A DNA stretch of 64,000 bases from Flavobacteriaceae bacterium (GTDB lineage Bacteria; Bacteroidota; Bacteroidia; Flavobacteriales; Flavobacteriaceae), in assembly GCA_947373225.1 (NCBI GenBank), contig CANBWX010000004.1, positions 1-64,000 on the forward strand, given 5' to 3'. Positions 27,468 to 37,761 of this stretch are shown here, one piece after another (position 1 is the stretch's first letter; every line of letters starts with the position of its first letter). The notes beneath the pieces were generated by a model, which searched no databases, was not told the origin of the DNA, and saw nothing but the letters and a program-made list of their open reading frames with translations. The position numbers were made by a program, and so were the translations under genes.

Positions 27468-30400
27468 TTATTCTTTTTCACGTTCAAAACGAGAATACAT
27501 TTTGATATACGTATTGAATATTGCTTTATTTTTATTGTAAAATTCGATATCGCCGTTTTCTTTCATTACTTTCAATAAACTTCGGTAACGTTCGATATCA
27601 GTAATAATATCAACAGCAATTTCAGTTTGTTCAGACGATTTTAGACCACCATAATAATTAAGGTTTTCTTTGTATTTCGTCATTAATTTCTCTAAAAGTT
27701 GTTGCGCTTTAACTTTTTCGCCAACTTGATAATAGCCTCTTGTAAAAGGCTCTACCATTGAATAATAGCCAAATTTATCCAAAGGCATTTTGGCTACAGC
27801 CAGATCAATTACGTTTTTAGCTTTATCTTTTTTTCCTTCAGCGATTAATTGATCCATCAGTCTAGAAAGAACAGAGCGGTAGGAAATACTGTTTCTTCTT
27901 GTTTCGGTATCATGATAAATATGATTACTGTCGCTATTTCCCCAATCCCATTTCATGACGATAGGATACATTTTATCGGCATCTACACTTCCCATATCCA
28001 TTGGGCTAGTGTCTTTTTCGAACTTCGTTTTTATTGGTACTAATTTATAAAGCATTCCTTCTAATTGAAGATAGTCTTTCATCCATAAATAGTCGTCATC
28101 GTCAAACGCTCCTGGGCTAAAATAGATCGGTCTTTTCCAATTATTGTTGGCCACAATATCAAGCATCATTAATCTGTTTTTATAAATCGCATTCCCTTTG
28201 ATGTCAATGTCAATGAAAGGCACAATAGAATCGTTGTATTTAGCCGAAACCACTTTGTTTTGGATAATACTGTTTTTGTCAACAGGAATTTTGATTTTAT
28301 TTGTCGGATAAAAATGAATCGTTTGTCCGTTTTGCATTTCAACGGTAGATTTCGGATTTTTTATAAAATTGATAAAATCTTTGATATCCCAACGGCTATC
28401 AATTTTTTGAATATGCGCTACATAATCTAGTTTGTCACCCACATATTGATCATGTGTAAATGAAATTGGCAAAGGTTCCGAATCGTAAACTTTGGTTTTC
28501 ATTTGATCAATATACCAATCGGTCATAAATAAACTAGTATTTACAATTTTCACATCTGTTCTAAAATGTTCTATTTCTTGGGCGTACCAAAGCGGGAAAG
28601 TATCATTGTCACCAATGGTAAATAAAATTGCATTCGGGTCGCAAGAATTCAGATACGATTTTGCCAAAGCTACAGCGGTATATCTTTCGGAACGATCATG
28701 GTCATCCCAGTTTTGCGCAGCCATAAGCACCGGAACTGCAAGTAAACTTCCTGCAATAAGTATAGGTCCAGCTATTTTTGGAGCTAAGTATTTTTGAAGG
28801 ATTTCATAAAGAGCATAAACTCCAAAGCCGATCCAAATTGCAAATACATAAAACGAACCAACTAGTGCATAATCTCTTTCACGAGGTTCAAAAGGTCTTT
28901 CGTTGAGGTAAATTTTCAAAGCAATTCCCATGAAAAGGAATAGTGCCAAAAGCACATAAAAACTTTTTCGGTCTTTTTCGAAATGAAAAAAGATTCCGAT
29001 AAGTCCAAGTATTAGCGGTAGAAAGAAATATACATTTCTGCCTTTGTTATTCAATACATCCGAAGGTAAATTTTGTTGAGACCCTAGATGCAATTCGTCT
29101 AAAAATGGTATTCCGCTAAGCCAGTTTCCGTCTTGATTGTCGTATTTTCCTTGAATATCATTTTGGCGTCCAACAAAGTTCCACATCAAATACCTGAGAT
29201 ACATATAGCCAAATTGGTATTCGGCCATAAACCTAAAATTGTCGGCAGTTGTTGGTTTTTCGACAATTAAATAATCGCCATAACTTTTTAAGAATTTAAT
29301 ATAACCGTCATTATCAATTTGTTTTTGAGCGTAAGCTTGTCTAAATTCTTTTACGGTTTTTTCAATCTCATTTCTTAATTGAGCTTCGGCTTTGTTTAAT
29401 TCCTCTTCGCTTAATTTGCTTGGATCTACACCGTATTTAGGTAAATCATTTGCATACGGATAATCAGGATTTATTTTGAATTGCGGAGGATTTGTAAAGT
29501 TGATGTAGTTGGCGATATTGTCAGGACTCCATAATCTTGGCAAGAATGTTTTTTGAGCATCATCGCTATTTTGTTCGGCATTTTTATAGTTATTTACAAT
29601 AACATATTTTCCAGTTTTATAATCTCTTTCGTAGTTTGGGGCCTTATCTAAATAAGGATTGTTTTTGTCTAAACCAGCAAAGGCTTCAGTATATTGTGCG
29701 CCGTAAAACAAAGCATTTGATCCGTATTGTTCTCTGTTATAATAGGCTAATACTTCACGAGCATCCGAAGGTTTATTTTCGTTGATGATTACATTGGCAT
29801 TGGCACGAATTGGCAACATCATCCAGGTTGAAAACCCTATGAAGATGAACAAAATGCATAATATAAGGGTGTTATAATGTACAAGTCCTTTTTTGTGGGT
29901 GTATTTTAATCCAAAATAAAAGAATGCAATTAGAATTAAGGTTACGAATATAGTTCCTGAATCAAATGGCATTCCTAAATCGTTAACCATGAAAACTTCG
30001 GTTTTAGCAAAGAAAGCCATTGTCCAAGGTAATAATAATTTAAAAATAAACATCAAAACTGCCACCACGACAATATTGGCAATGATGAAATTTTTGATTG
30101 TTACCACTTTATAATGTTTGAAAAAATATAGAAAACCTATAGCAGGAACAGTTAATAAAGCCATGAAATGGACGCCAAATGAAAGCCCAACCACTAGCGA
30201 AATAATCAATAACCATCGATTGCCTCTGGGTGTTTCCATGTCTTGTTCCCAGCGTAAACCTAGCCAAAGCAGTAAGGCTATAAATAAGGAAGCCATCGCG
30301 TAAACTTCGGCTTCAACAGCATTAAACCAGAAACTATCCGAAAAAGTATAAGCCAATGCTCCTACAAATGAACTACCAAGAATAACGATAGAATTGTTTT

Positions 30401-30743
30401 TGTTTAATTCGGCAAAACCAGATACGATTTTCTTCAAAATCATTGATGAAGACCAGAATAAAAATAATATGGTAAAGGCACTCGAGAAAACAGATAACAT
30501 GTTTACCATTACTGCAATATGCTTATCATCGATGGCAAACATGGCAAAAAAGGCACCCATCATTTGAAATAAAGGAGCTCCTGGAGGGTGTCCTACTTCA
30601 AGTTTTGCTGATGTGGCAATGTATTCTCCACAATCCCAAAAACTCATCGATGGTTCAACAGTTAGCGTATAGGTAACTAATGCTATTGCAAATGCGCACC
30701 AACCTGTAATTGTATTCCATTTATTAAAATTGAACTTTGTCAT
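27468..30743 (-). CDS. DUF2723 family membrane protein (putative protein O-mannosyltransferase-like)
   Basis: N-terminal multi-TM with SMSFWDCGEYIATSAKLEVGHPPGAPLFQM. Confidence 0.9.
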   Translation of the reverse strand: MTKFNFNKWNTITGWCAFAIALVTYTLTVEPSMSFWDCGEYIATSAKLEVGHPPGAPLFQMMGAFFAMFAIDDKHIAVMVNMLSVFSSAFTILFLFWSSSMILKKIVSGFAELNKNNSIVILGSSFVGALAYTFSDSFWFNAVEAEVYAMASLFIALLLWLGLRWEQDMETPRGNRWLLIISLVVGLSFGVHFMALLTVPAIGFLYFFKHYKVVTIKNFIIANIVVVAVLMFIFKLLLPWTMAFFAKTEVFMVNDLGMPFDSGTIFVTLILIAFFYFGLKYTHKKGLVHYNTLILCILFIFIGFSTWMMLPIRANANVIINENKPSDAREVLAYYNREQYGSNALFYGAQYTEAFAGLDKNNPYLDKAPNYERDYKTGKYVIVNNYKNAEQNSDDAQKTFLPRLWSPDNIANYINFTNPPQFKINPDYPYANDLPKYGVDPSKLSEEELNKAEAQLRNEIEKTVKEFRQAYAQKQIDNDGYIKFLKSYGDYLIVEKPTTADNFRFMAEYQFGYMYLRYLMWNFVGRQNDIQGKYDNQDGNWLSGIPFLDELHLGSQQNLPSDVLNNKGRNVYFFLPLILGLIGIFFHFEKDRKSFYVLLALFLFMGIALKIYLNERPFEPRERDYALVGSFYVFAIWIGFGVYALYEILQKYLAPKIAGPILIAGSLLAVPVLMAAQNWDDHDRSERYTAVALAKSYLNSCDPNAILFTIGDNDTFPLWYAQEIEHFRTDVKIVNTSLFMTDWYIDQMKTKVYDSEPLPISFTHDQYVGDKLDYVAHIQKIDSRWDIKDFINFIKNPKSTVEMQNGQTIHFYPTNKIKIPVDKNSIIQNKVVSAKYNDSIVPFIDIDIKGNAIYKNRLMMLDIVANNNWKRPIYFSPGAFDDDDYLWMKDYLQLEGMLYKLVPIKTKFEKDTSPMDMGSVDADKMYPIVMKWDWGNSDSNHIYHDTETRRNSISYRSVLSRLMDQLIAEGKKDKAKNVIDLAVAKMPLDKFGYYSMVEPFTRGYYQVGEKVKAQQLLEKLMTKYKENLNYYGGLKSSEQTEIAVDIITDIERYRSLLKVMKENGDIEFYNKNKAIFNTYIKMYSRFEREKE

Positions 30744-30978
30744 ATTTATAGGCTAAAATTTAGTTTTATTTTAAGATGCAAAGAAAATGTTTTTTTGTTT
30801 AACGACACGGGCATTAACAAAAATTTCTATAAAACATAATATAGTAATTTGAGTTTTGTTATTGTTTGCTTTTCAAGCGGTTATGGAGGGATTAAAAAGT
30901 TTTTTAATAAAAAGAGTTTAAAAATTTGTAGAAATTAAAATTTGTATTAAATTTGCACTCGCTTAACAGCAATGGAAT

Positions 30979-31049
30979 TGGTCTATGGTGTAATGGTAAC
31001 ACAACTGTTTTTGGTGCAGTCTTTCAAGGTTCGAGTCCTTGTAGACCAA
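30979..31049 (+). tRNA. tRNA-Gln (UUG)
   Basis: TGGTCTA...TAGACCA acceptor stem; anticodon loop TTTTGGT; GGTTCGAGTCC T-arm. Confidence 0.96.
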
Positions 31050-31051
31050 CG

Positions 31052-31085
31052 AAAAGCCTTTCAATTTTTTGGAAGGCTTTTTTAT
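31052..31085 (+). terminator. terminator after tRNA-Gln
   Basis: AAAAGCCTTTC...GGAAGGCTTTTTTA. Confidence 0.85.
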
Positions 31086-31216
31086 TTTAGAAAATTATAG
31101 AAAGCAAAAGGTTAAATTAGATTATTATTGTTTTGACAAGACAAATTTTGAATTTAAAAACAGAATTGAATTTGTGAAAATTAAGATATAATCTAATAGT
31201 TTTAAAATCAAGAATT

Positions 31217-31244
31217 TTGGTTTACAAAAAAAACACTATATTTG
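31217..31244 (+). promoter_or_regulatory. promoter of rimP-nusA-infB (TTG 31217-31219; TATATTTG 31237-31244)
   Basis: 17-nt spacing; Bacteroidota consensus. Confidence 0.6.
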
Positions 31245-31273
31245 CACTGTTATTTATTAAAAAACTAGATAAT

Positions 31274-31300
31274 GAGGCACGCATAGCGTGCCTCTTTTTA
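31274..31300 (+). promoter_or_regulatory. leader terminator-like hairpin upstream of rimP
   Basis: GAGGCACGC-ATA-GCGTGCCTC-TTTTTA between promoter and rimP ATG. Confidence 0.85.
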
Positions 31301-31306
31301 TAAAAT

Positions 31307-31771
31307 ATGACATTTAAAGAGAAAATAAATACATTGTTAGAAGAAGCTCTTTTAGAAAAACCTTCCGTTTTTTTGATAGACTTAAAGATTACCGATGCTT
31401 TCAAAGTAATCGTGAATTTAGACGGAGATAATGGGGTGGCTTTGCAGGATTGTATTGACATTAGCCGTGCAATTGATGCTAATTTAGATAGAGAAGAGCA
31501 AGATTTTTCTTTAGAAGTAGCCTCAGTAGGAGTGGGGTCTCCATTAAAAATGGTAAGACAATACAAAAAAAACGTTGGAAGGACATTAATAGTGAAATTA
31601 GCAACCGAAACTATTGAAGCAGAATTAGTTGAAGCTAATGATAATTTTATAATTTTGTCATGGAAAGCAAGAGAGCCGAAAAAACTTGGAAAAGGAAAAG
31701 AAACGGTTCAAAAAAGACAAGAAATACCTTATACAGAAATAAAAGAAGCAATTGTTACAGTAACATTTTAA
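31307..31771 (+). CDS. rimP: ribosome maturation factor RimP
   Basis: [33 protein letters not shown]; upstream of nusA. Confidence 0.95.
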   Translation: MTFKEKINTLLEEALLEKPSVFLIDLKITDAFKVIVNLDGDNGVALQDCIDISRAIDANLDREEQDFSLEVASVGVGSPLKMVRQYKKNVGRTLIVKLATETIEAELVEANDNFIILSWKAREPKKLGKGKETVQKRQEIPYTEIKEAIVTVTF

Positions 31772-31784
31772 TTAATTAGTTGGC

Positions 31785-33038
31785 ATGGAAAATTTAGCAT
31801 TAATCGATTCATTTTCAGAGTTTAAAGACGATAAACTTATTGATCGTGTGACGCTTATGGCGATATTAGAAGATGTGTTTAGAAATGCATTGAAGAAAAA
31901 ATACGGTTCGGATGATAATTTCGATATTATTATAAATCCTGATAAAGGAGATATGGAAATTTGGCAAAGAAGAGTTATCGTTGCAGATGACGATTTGGAT
32001 TTAGATCATCTTGAAATTACTTTGACAGATGCAAGAAAAATCGAACCTGATTTTGAAATTGGTGAAGAAGTTTCTGAGGAAGTGAAATTAATTGATTTAG
32101 GAAGAAGAGCTATTTTGGCTTTGCGCCAAAACTTAATTTCTAAGATTCATGAACATGATAATACAAATCTTTACAAGCAATTTAAAGATTTAATTGGAGA
32201 TATTTATACTGCCGAAGTGCATCACGTACGTCCAAGAGTCGTTATTTTGATTGATGATGAAGGAAACGAAATCATTTTACCAAAAGAAAAACAAATACCA
32301 TCTGACTTTTTCCGTAAGGGAGATAATGTTCGTGGAATCATTGAAAGCGTTGAATTAAAAGGAAATAAGCCTCAAATAATTATGTCTAGAACTTCAGAAA
32401 AGTTCTTAGAAAAATTATTCGAACAGGAAATTCCAGAAGTTTTCGACGGATTGATTATTGTGAAAAATGTAGTGAGGATTCCAGGTGAAAAAGCAAAAGT
32501 AGCCGTAGATTCTTATGATGATAGAATTGATCCAGTTGGTGCTTGTGTAGGTATGAAAGGTTCTCGTATTCACGGTATTGTTCGTGAATTAGGAAACGAA
32601 AATATTGATGTTATCAATTACACTAGTAATATTCAATTGTATATTACAAGAGCATTAAGCCCTGCAAAAGTTTCTTCTATTAAGATAAATGAAGAAACAA
32701 AAAGAGCTGAAGTATTCTTGAAATTAGAAGAAGTTTCTAAAGCAATTGGTAGAGGTGGGCATAATATAAAATTAGCAGGTCAATTAACTGGTTATGAACT
32801 TGACGTAATTCGTGAAGGTGATGTTGCTGGTGCTGCTGCAGATGAAGATGATGTTGAATTAACTGAGTTTTCAGATGAAATTGAAGCTTGGGTTATAGAA
32901 GAGTTTGCGAAAATTGGGTTGGATACTGCAAAAAGTATTTTGAAACAAGATGTAAATGATTTAGTTAGAAGAACAGACCTAGAAGAGGAAACAATTCTAG
33001 ATGTAATGAGAATATTGAAGGAAGAGTTTGATAGCTAG
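31785..33038 (+). CDS. nusA: transcription termination/antitermination factor NusA
   Basis: S1/KH motifs; DPVGACVGMKGSRIHGIVRELGNENIDVINY. Confidence 0.98.
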   Translation: MENLALIDSFSEFKDDKLIDRVTLMAILEDVFRNALKKKYGSDDNFDIIINPDKGDMEIWQRRVIVADDDLDLDHLEITLTDARKIEPDFEIGEEVSEEVKLIDLGRRAILALRQNLISKIHEHDNTNLYKQFKDLIGDIYTAEVHHVRPRVVILIDDEGNEIILPKEKQIPSDFFRKGDNVRGIIESVELKGNKPQIIMSRTSEKFLEKLFEQEIPEVFDGLIIVKNVVRIPGEKAKVAVDSYDDRIDPVGACVGMKGSRIHGIVRELGNENIDVINYTSNIQLYITRALSPAKVSSIKINEETKRAEVFLKLEEVSKAIGRGGHNIKLAGQLTGYELDVIREGDVAGAAADEDDVELTEFSDEIEAWVIEEFAKIGLDTAKSILKQDVNDLVRRTDLEEETILDVMRILKEEFDS

Positions 33039-33080
33039 TCAGCTCTCTTTAAAAAAATAAATTTTTAAACCTTATTTTTC

Positions 33081-33112
33081 TCTCCCAATGAGAGAGTTAG
33101 TGTGAGGTGAAA
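33081..33112 (+). repeat. half-copy of CTCTCC/GAGAG/GAGGTG dispersed repeat
   Basis: ctctcccaatgagagagttagtgtgaggtg. Confidence 0.45.
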
Positions 33113-33191
33113 AACAAAAAATCATACTTAAATTTGTCTTTTTTAGAGGCAATTTAGGATGAGAAAAATAAGGTAATATTAAAAAGGTTTT

Positions 33192-36053
33192 ATGTCTGAA
33201 GAGAAAATTATTAGAATAAACAAAGTTTTAAGGGAATTGAATATTTCTTTAGAAAGAGCTGTGGATTATCTAAAAGATAAGGGTATTGTTGTAGAATCAA
33301 ATCCCAACACAAAAATTTCTGATGACGTTTACAATGTTCTGTGCGGTCAGTTTGCGGGAGATAAAGGGAATAAAGAAGCTTCAAAAGAAGTAGGAGAAGA
33401 GAAAAGAAAAGAGAAAGAAGCTTTGCGCGTTGAGCGTGAAAAAGAAATCGACGACAAACGTAAACATGACGAAGAACGTTTAAGAAGTCAAGAAGTTATC
33501 AAAGCGAGAGCTGTTGTAACTGGACCTGTTCATGTTGGAAATATTGATCTTAACCCTAAAAAAGCAGCTGTAGTTTTACCTCCTCCAGTTGTAGAAGTTA
33601 AGGAAACTCCAGTTGTAAAATTTCAACAAGAGAAACCTCTTCCAAAAGAACCATTAGTTGAAAAACCTGTTTCTGACAAAAAAGAAGTAAAACCTGTTGT
33701 CGAAACAAAGGTAGAGGTTGTTCACGCGCCAAAGGCTTCTACTCAAAAAGTAGTGGAAACACCTGCTGCGCCTGCTGTACCTGTTGAGGAATCGATAACA
33801 ACAAAATACACAAAATTATCTGGAGCTACATTGACAGGTCAAACTATCGATTTATCTCAATTTAATAAGCCTAAAAAGAAAAAAGAAGAGCCTAAAATTA
33901 CGCCAAACAAACCCGGAACACCAGGTGCTCCCGGAAGTGCAGCTAATAATGCGAATAAAAATAAACGCAAAAGAATTGCTCCAAAACCAGGTGCTCCTAG
34001 ACCACCTGCTGTTCCTGGAGTTCCTGGCGCGCCAAATCCTAACAAAATTACACCAAACACTGGAGGTGGAGGTTTTAATGCCAACAGAAGTGCTAGACCT
34101 GGTTTCGTAAAAGGAGCAAGACCTGCAATTGTTGCCAAAGTTGAGCCTACTGAGGAAGAAGTTAAAAATCAAATTAGAGAGACTTTAGAGAAACTACAAG
34201 GTAAAGGTGGTAAATCGAAAGCGGCTAAATATAGAAGAGACAAAAGAGATACGCACCGTCAAAAATCAGATGACGAGCAAAGAGCCCTTGATGAAGGAAG
34301 TAAAACTATAAAAGTTACTGAATTTGTTACCGTTGGTGAAATCGCTATCATGATGGATGTGCCAATTACTAAAGTTATTGGAACTTGTATGTCACTTGGT
34401 ATTATGGTTACCATGAATCAACGTCTTGATGCAGAAACATTGACAATTGTTGCCGATGAATTTGGTTATGAAGTTGAATTTATCACGGTAGATATTGAAG
34501 AAGCTATTCAAGTTGTACCAGATAAAGAAGAAGATCTTGTTTTTAGAGCTCCAATCGTAACCGTAATGGGTCACGTCGATCATGGAAAAACCTCTTTACT
34601 GGATTATATTCGTAAAGAAAATGTTATTGCTGGTGAATCTGGAGGAATAACACAGCATATTGGTGCTTACGGAGTGACTTTAGACAATGGTCAAAAAATT
34701 GCTTTCTTAGATACACCGGGTCACGAAGCGTTTACCGCGATGCGTGCTCGTGGTGCTCAAGTAACGGATATTGCAATTATTGTAATAGCTGCCGATGATG
34801 ATATCATGCCACAAACAAAAGAAGCAATCTCTCACGCTCAAGCAGCTGCAGTTCCAATTATATTTGCTATCAATAAAATTGATAAGCCAAATGCAAATGT
34901 GGAGAAAATCAAAGAGAAATTAGCTGGTATGAATTTACTTGTTGAAGACTGGGGTGGAAAAATTCAATCTCATGATATTTCTGCAAAAGTTGGAACAGGA
35001 GTAAAAGAATTATTAGAAAAAGTATTATTAGAAGCAGAACTTCTTGATCTAAAATCGAATCCAAATAAAGCGGCACAAGGAACAGTTGTTGAAGCATTTT
35101 TGGATAAAGGAAAAGGATATGTTTCAACTATATTAGTTCAACACGGAACCCTTAGAGTTGGGGATTACATGTTGGCTGGAAAACACCATGGTAAAATTAA
35201 AGCCATGCATGATGAAAGAGGGAATGTTGTAACTGTTGCCGGACCTTCAACTCCAGTATCTGTTTTAGGATTAGATGGAGCTGCAACTGCGGGTGATAAG
35301 TTCAATGTTTTTGAAGATGAAAAAGAAGCTAAACAAATTGCAGCTAAACGTTCTCAATTAATGCGTGAACAATCCGTTCGTACACAACGTCATATTACGT
35401 TAGATGAGATTGGACGTAGAATTGCATTGGGTCAATTTAAAGAATTGAACATTATCCTTAAAGGGGATGTGGATGGTTCTGTTGAAGCCTTGTCTGATTC
35501 GTTCTCTAAATTATCTACCGAAGAAATTCAAATCAATATTATCCATAAAGGTGTTGGAGCAATTACTGAAACTGACGTAATGTTAGCTTCTGCTTCGGAT
35601 GCAATTATAATAGGATTTAATGTTCGTCCTGCTGGAAATGCTAGACAATTAGCCGATAAAGAAGAAATTGATATCCGTTACTATTCTATCATTTACGCTG
35701 CTATTGACGACTTGAAAGATGCAATGGAAGGAATGCTTGCACCAGAAATGAAAGAAGAAATTCTGGGTACTGCCGAAATCAGAGAGATATTCAAAATCTC
35801 GAAAGTGGGTTCTATTGCAGGAAGTATGGTTATGGATGGTAAAATTGTTAAAAATGCCAAAATGAGAATCATTAGAGACGGCGTTGTTGTCTTTACCGGT
35901 GAACTGTTAGCGTTGAAACGATTTAAAGATGACGTAAGAGATGTCGCTAAAGGATATGATTGTGGTATTCAAATAAAAGGATACAATGACATTGAGGAAA
36001 GAGATATTATTGAATCGTACCATGAAGTAGCTATCAAAAAGAAACTGAAATAA
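33192..36053 (+). CDS. infB: translation initiation factor IF-2
   Basis: [45 protein letters not shown]. Confidence 0.98.
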   Translation: MSEEKIIRINKVLRELNISLERAVDYLKDKGIVVESNPNTKISDDVYNVLCGQFAGDKGNKEASKEVGEEKRKEKEALRVEREKEIDDKRKHDEERLRSQEVIKARAVVTGPVHVGNIDLNPKKAAVVLPPPVVEVKETPVVKFQQEKPLPKEPLVEKPVSDKKEVKPVVETKVEVVHAPKASTQKVVETPAAPAVPVEESITTKYTKLSGATLTGQTIDLSQFNKPKKKKEEPKITPNKPGTPGAPGSAANNANKNKRKRIAPKPGAPRPPAVPGVPGAPNPNKITPNTGGGGFNANRSARPGFVKGARPAIVAKVEPTEEEVKNQIRETLEKLQGKGGKSKAAKYRRDKRDTHRQKSDDEQRALDEGSKTIKVTEFVTVGEIAIMMDVPITKVIGTCMSLGIMVTMNQRLDAETLTIVADEFGYEVEFITVDIEEAIQVVPDKEEDLVFRAPIVTVMGHVDHGKTSLLDYIRKENVIAGESGGITQHIGAYGVTLDNGQKIAFLDTPGHEAFTAMRARGAQVTDIAIIVIAADDDIMPQTKEAISHAQAAAVPIIFAINKIDKPNANVEKIKEKLAGMNLLVEDWGGKIQSHDISAKVGTGVKELLEKVLLEAELLDLKSNPNKAAQGTVVEAFLDKGKGYVSTILVQHGTLRVGDYMLAGKHHGKIKAMHDERGNVVTVAGPSTPVSVLGLDGAATAGDKFNVFEDEKEAKQIAAKRSQLMREQSVRTQRHITLDEIGRRIALGQFKELNIILKGDVDGSVEALSDSFSKLSTEEIQINIIHKGVGAITETDVMLASASDAIIIGFNVRPAGNARQLADKEEIDIRYYSIIYAAIDDLKDAMEGMLAPEMKEEILGTAEIREIFKISKVGSIAGSMVMDGKIVKNAKMRIIRDGVVVFTGELLALKRFKDDVRDVAKGYDCGIQIKGYNDIEERDIIESYHEVAIKKKLK

Positions 36054-36077
36054 GATTTCAATAGTTATGAAATAATT

Positions 36078-36112
36078 GAGGCTATCCGAAAGGAGCAGCC
36101 TCTTTTTTTATA
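36078..36112 (+). terminator. terminator after infB
   Basis: GAGGCT-N13-AGCCTCTTTTTTTA. Confidence 0.85.
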
Positions 36113-36118
36113 GAAGTT

Positions 36119-37468
36119 TTATAAAAATTTAGTCCTGTTTGGTTTTGTATCATTAAATTCATTGATGTCAATGCTGAAAAAACCCGACGAAGGATATGTA
36201 GAATAATAGTTTTCGATATAGCCTCCAAGTAAATACAATTTGTTATCAGAAAAAAATAGTTTAGAGGCTTTCATTGGTAAATTGATTAGGTATTCCTTTA
36301 GTTCTTTTTGGTTTATATCGTAAGTGTACATTTTTCCGTTTTCAAATAAGTAAACCAAATCATCATTAACAGCAATTGCGGGACTACTTAATCCGCTAAA
36401 TAAGTTGCCTTCGGTTTTCCATTTTTCGTTGAATATATCAAAACTTTCTATGGTTGAAATCGGTTTTCCATTAAAACCACCAAATAAGTAGATTTTATTT
36501 TTAATCAAAATTCCATTGGTTTCTTTAGCTGTTGGCATAGCTGCTAATTCATACCAATAGCCCGAATTTATATTATAAGAATGGACTTTGTTTGAATATT
36601 GCTTTATTCCATCGTCACTCATTTTTACAGATCCACCCATAATAATTATGTTGTCATTGTATGTAAACGAAGCAGATCCAGCAGCTTGATGAGGATTAGT
36701 GTTGTCAATTGCAATGGTTTGGTTATTTATATCAAAGACTTCTATTTTATCATCCAGATATTCAAACACACCATTTACAGAAACTCTTTTTCCTCCCAAA
36801 ACGTAAATTTTATCGTTGTATTCATTTAGAGTATGATAGGCCCTTTTTCTGAATTTTAGTTTAGATATTTCCCATTGATCTGTTCTTATATCATAAATCA
36901 GGAGGTTGCCTTTATATGATTGACTTGAAAACTGAAAACGGAGTTCTTTAAGATAATCATCCATAGTAGGGTCTGCCTTTTCATATTGCACTTTTTTCCA
37001 AGCATCTGTTTTGAATGACGCATCACCGCCAATTACATAAATTTTATTGCTTTTTAAAACCGAACCAAAATTGAAAAGGGCATATTTTAAAGGAGCTAAT
37101 TTTGTAAAAGCAATTTTTGATTTCAATTGTTTATTTGGGGAAGATGTAATGACAACACCATTTAAGGCTTCAGTGTTCTCATCGAGAAAAACAAAAAAAT
37201 TATTTTTTTCTAATTCTGAAAAGCTTATCTTTTTTGTAGTATAACCAACATGAGAAAAGATCAGCGTATCACTTTCTTGCAGTTTTCTAGTAATTTTTAG
37301 GTAGAATTTTCCTTTTTCATCTGTTATTGTGTTTGCATAAAATTGCTTCATAGTTACATTAACCTCTTCAATGGGCAGATTGGTTGTTTTTTTAATTACA
37401 GTACCTCTAAGGTTTTGGGCAATTGAAAATATAGGAAAAAAGAATATAATTATAATTATTTTTTTCAA
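36119..37468 (-). CDS. carboxypeptidase-regulatory-like plus Kelch-repeat secreted protein
   Basis: N-terminal LRGTVIKKTTNLPIEEVNV...ITDEKGKFYL; repeated Kelch motifs IYVLGGKR, IIIMGGSV, IYLFGGFNG, LYLLGGY. Confidence 0.88.
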   Translation of the reverse strand: MKKIIIIIFFFPIFSIAQNLRGTVIKKTTNLPIEEVNVTMKQFYANTITDEKGKFYLKITRKLQESDTLIFSHVGYTTKKISFSELEKNNFFVFLDENTEALNGVVITSSPNKQLKSKIAFTKLAPLKYALFNFGSVLKSNKIYVIGGDASFKTDAWKKVQYEKADPTMDDYLKELRFQFSSQSYKGNLLIYDIRTDQWEISKLKFRKRAYHTLNEYNDKIYVLGGKRVSVNGVFEYLDDKIEVFDINNQTIAIDNTNPHQAAGSASFTYNDNIIIMGGSVKMSDDGIKQYSNKVHSYNINSGYWYELAAMPTAKETNGILIKNKIYLFGGFNGKPISTIESFDIFNEKWKTEGNLFSGLSSPAIAVNDDLVYLFENGKMYTYDINQKELKEYLINLPMKASKLFFSDNKLYLLGGYIENYYSTYPSSGFFSIDINEFNDTKPNRTKFL

Positions 37469-37761
37469 AATACATATTTATTTAGAAGATCTTAAAGGAT
37501 TAAAATTAATGCTATTTTTTATATAAAGCTGTTTAATTCGGCTAATTTTCTGTCAGAAGTTTGTTAAAATGAATCATTGCCATCCGAGAGTTATGAAAAT
37601 TTATTGGTAAATCATAAAAACCCTTATTGTTCGGATTTAGAGAAATTATCTCGTGACTGCTAACGTAGAATTACATTCTGTGCTGACAAACAAATTTATT
37701 ATAAACAAAGAAAACAACCCAATTATAGTTGCTTTCTTTGTTTATCAAAAAGATAAAAAAC

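Noticed and set aside
33900-34060. Collagen-like PG-rich segment in IF-2
   Set aside because: Variable Pro/Ala/Gly linkers are usual between the IF-2 N-terminal region and G domain in Bacteroidota.
33857-34138. Antisense ORFs across the infB linker (also 33852-34172)
   Set aside because: Shadow ORFs opposite a well-supported IF-2; composition reflects the Pro/Gly/Ala-rich linker.
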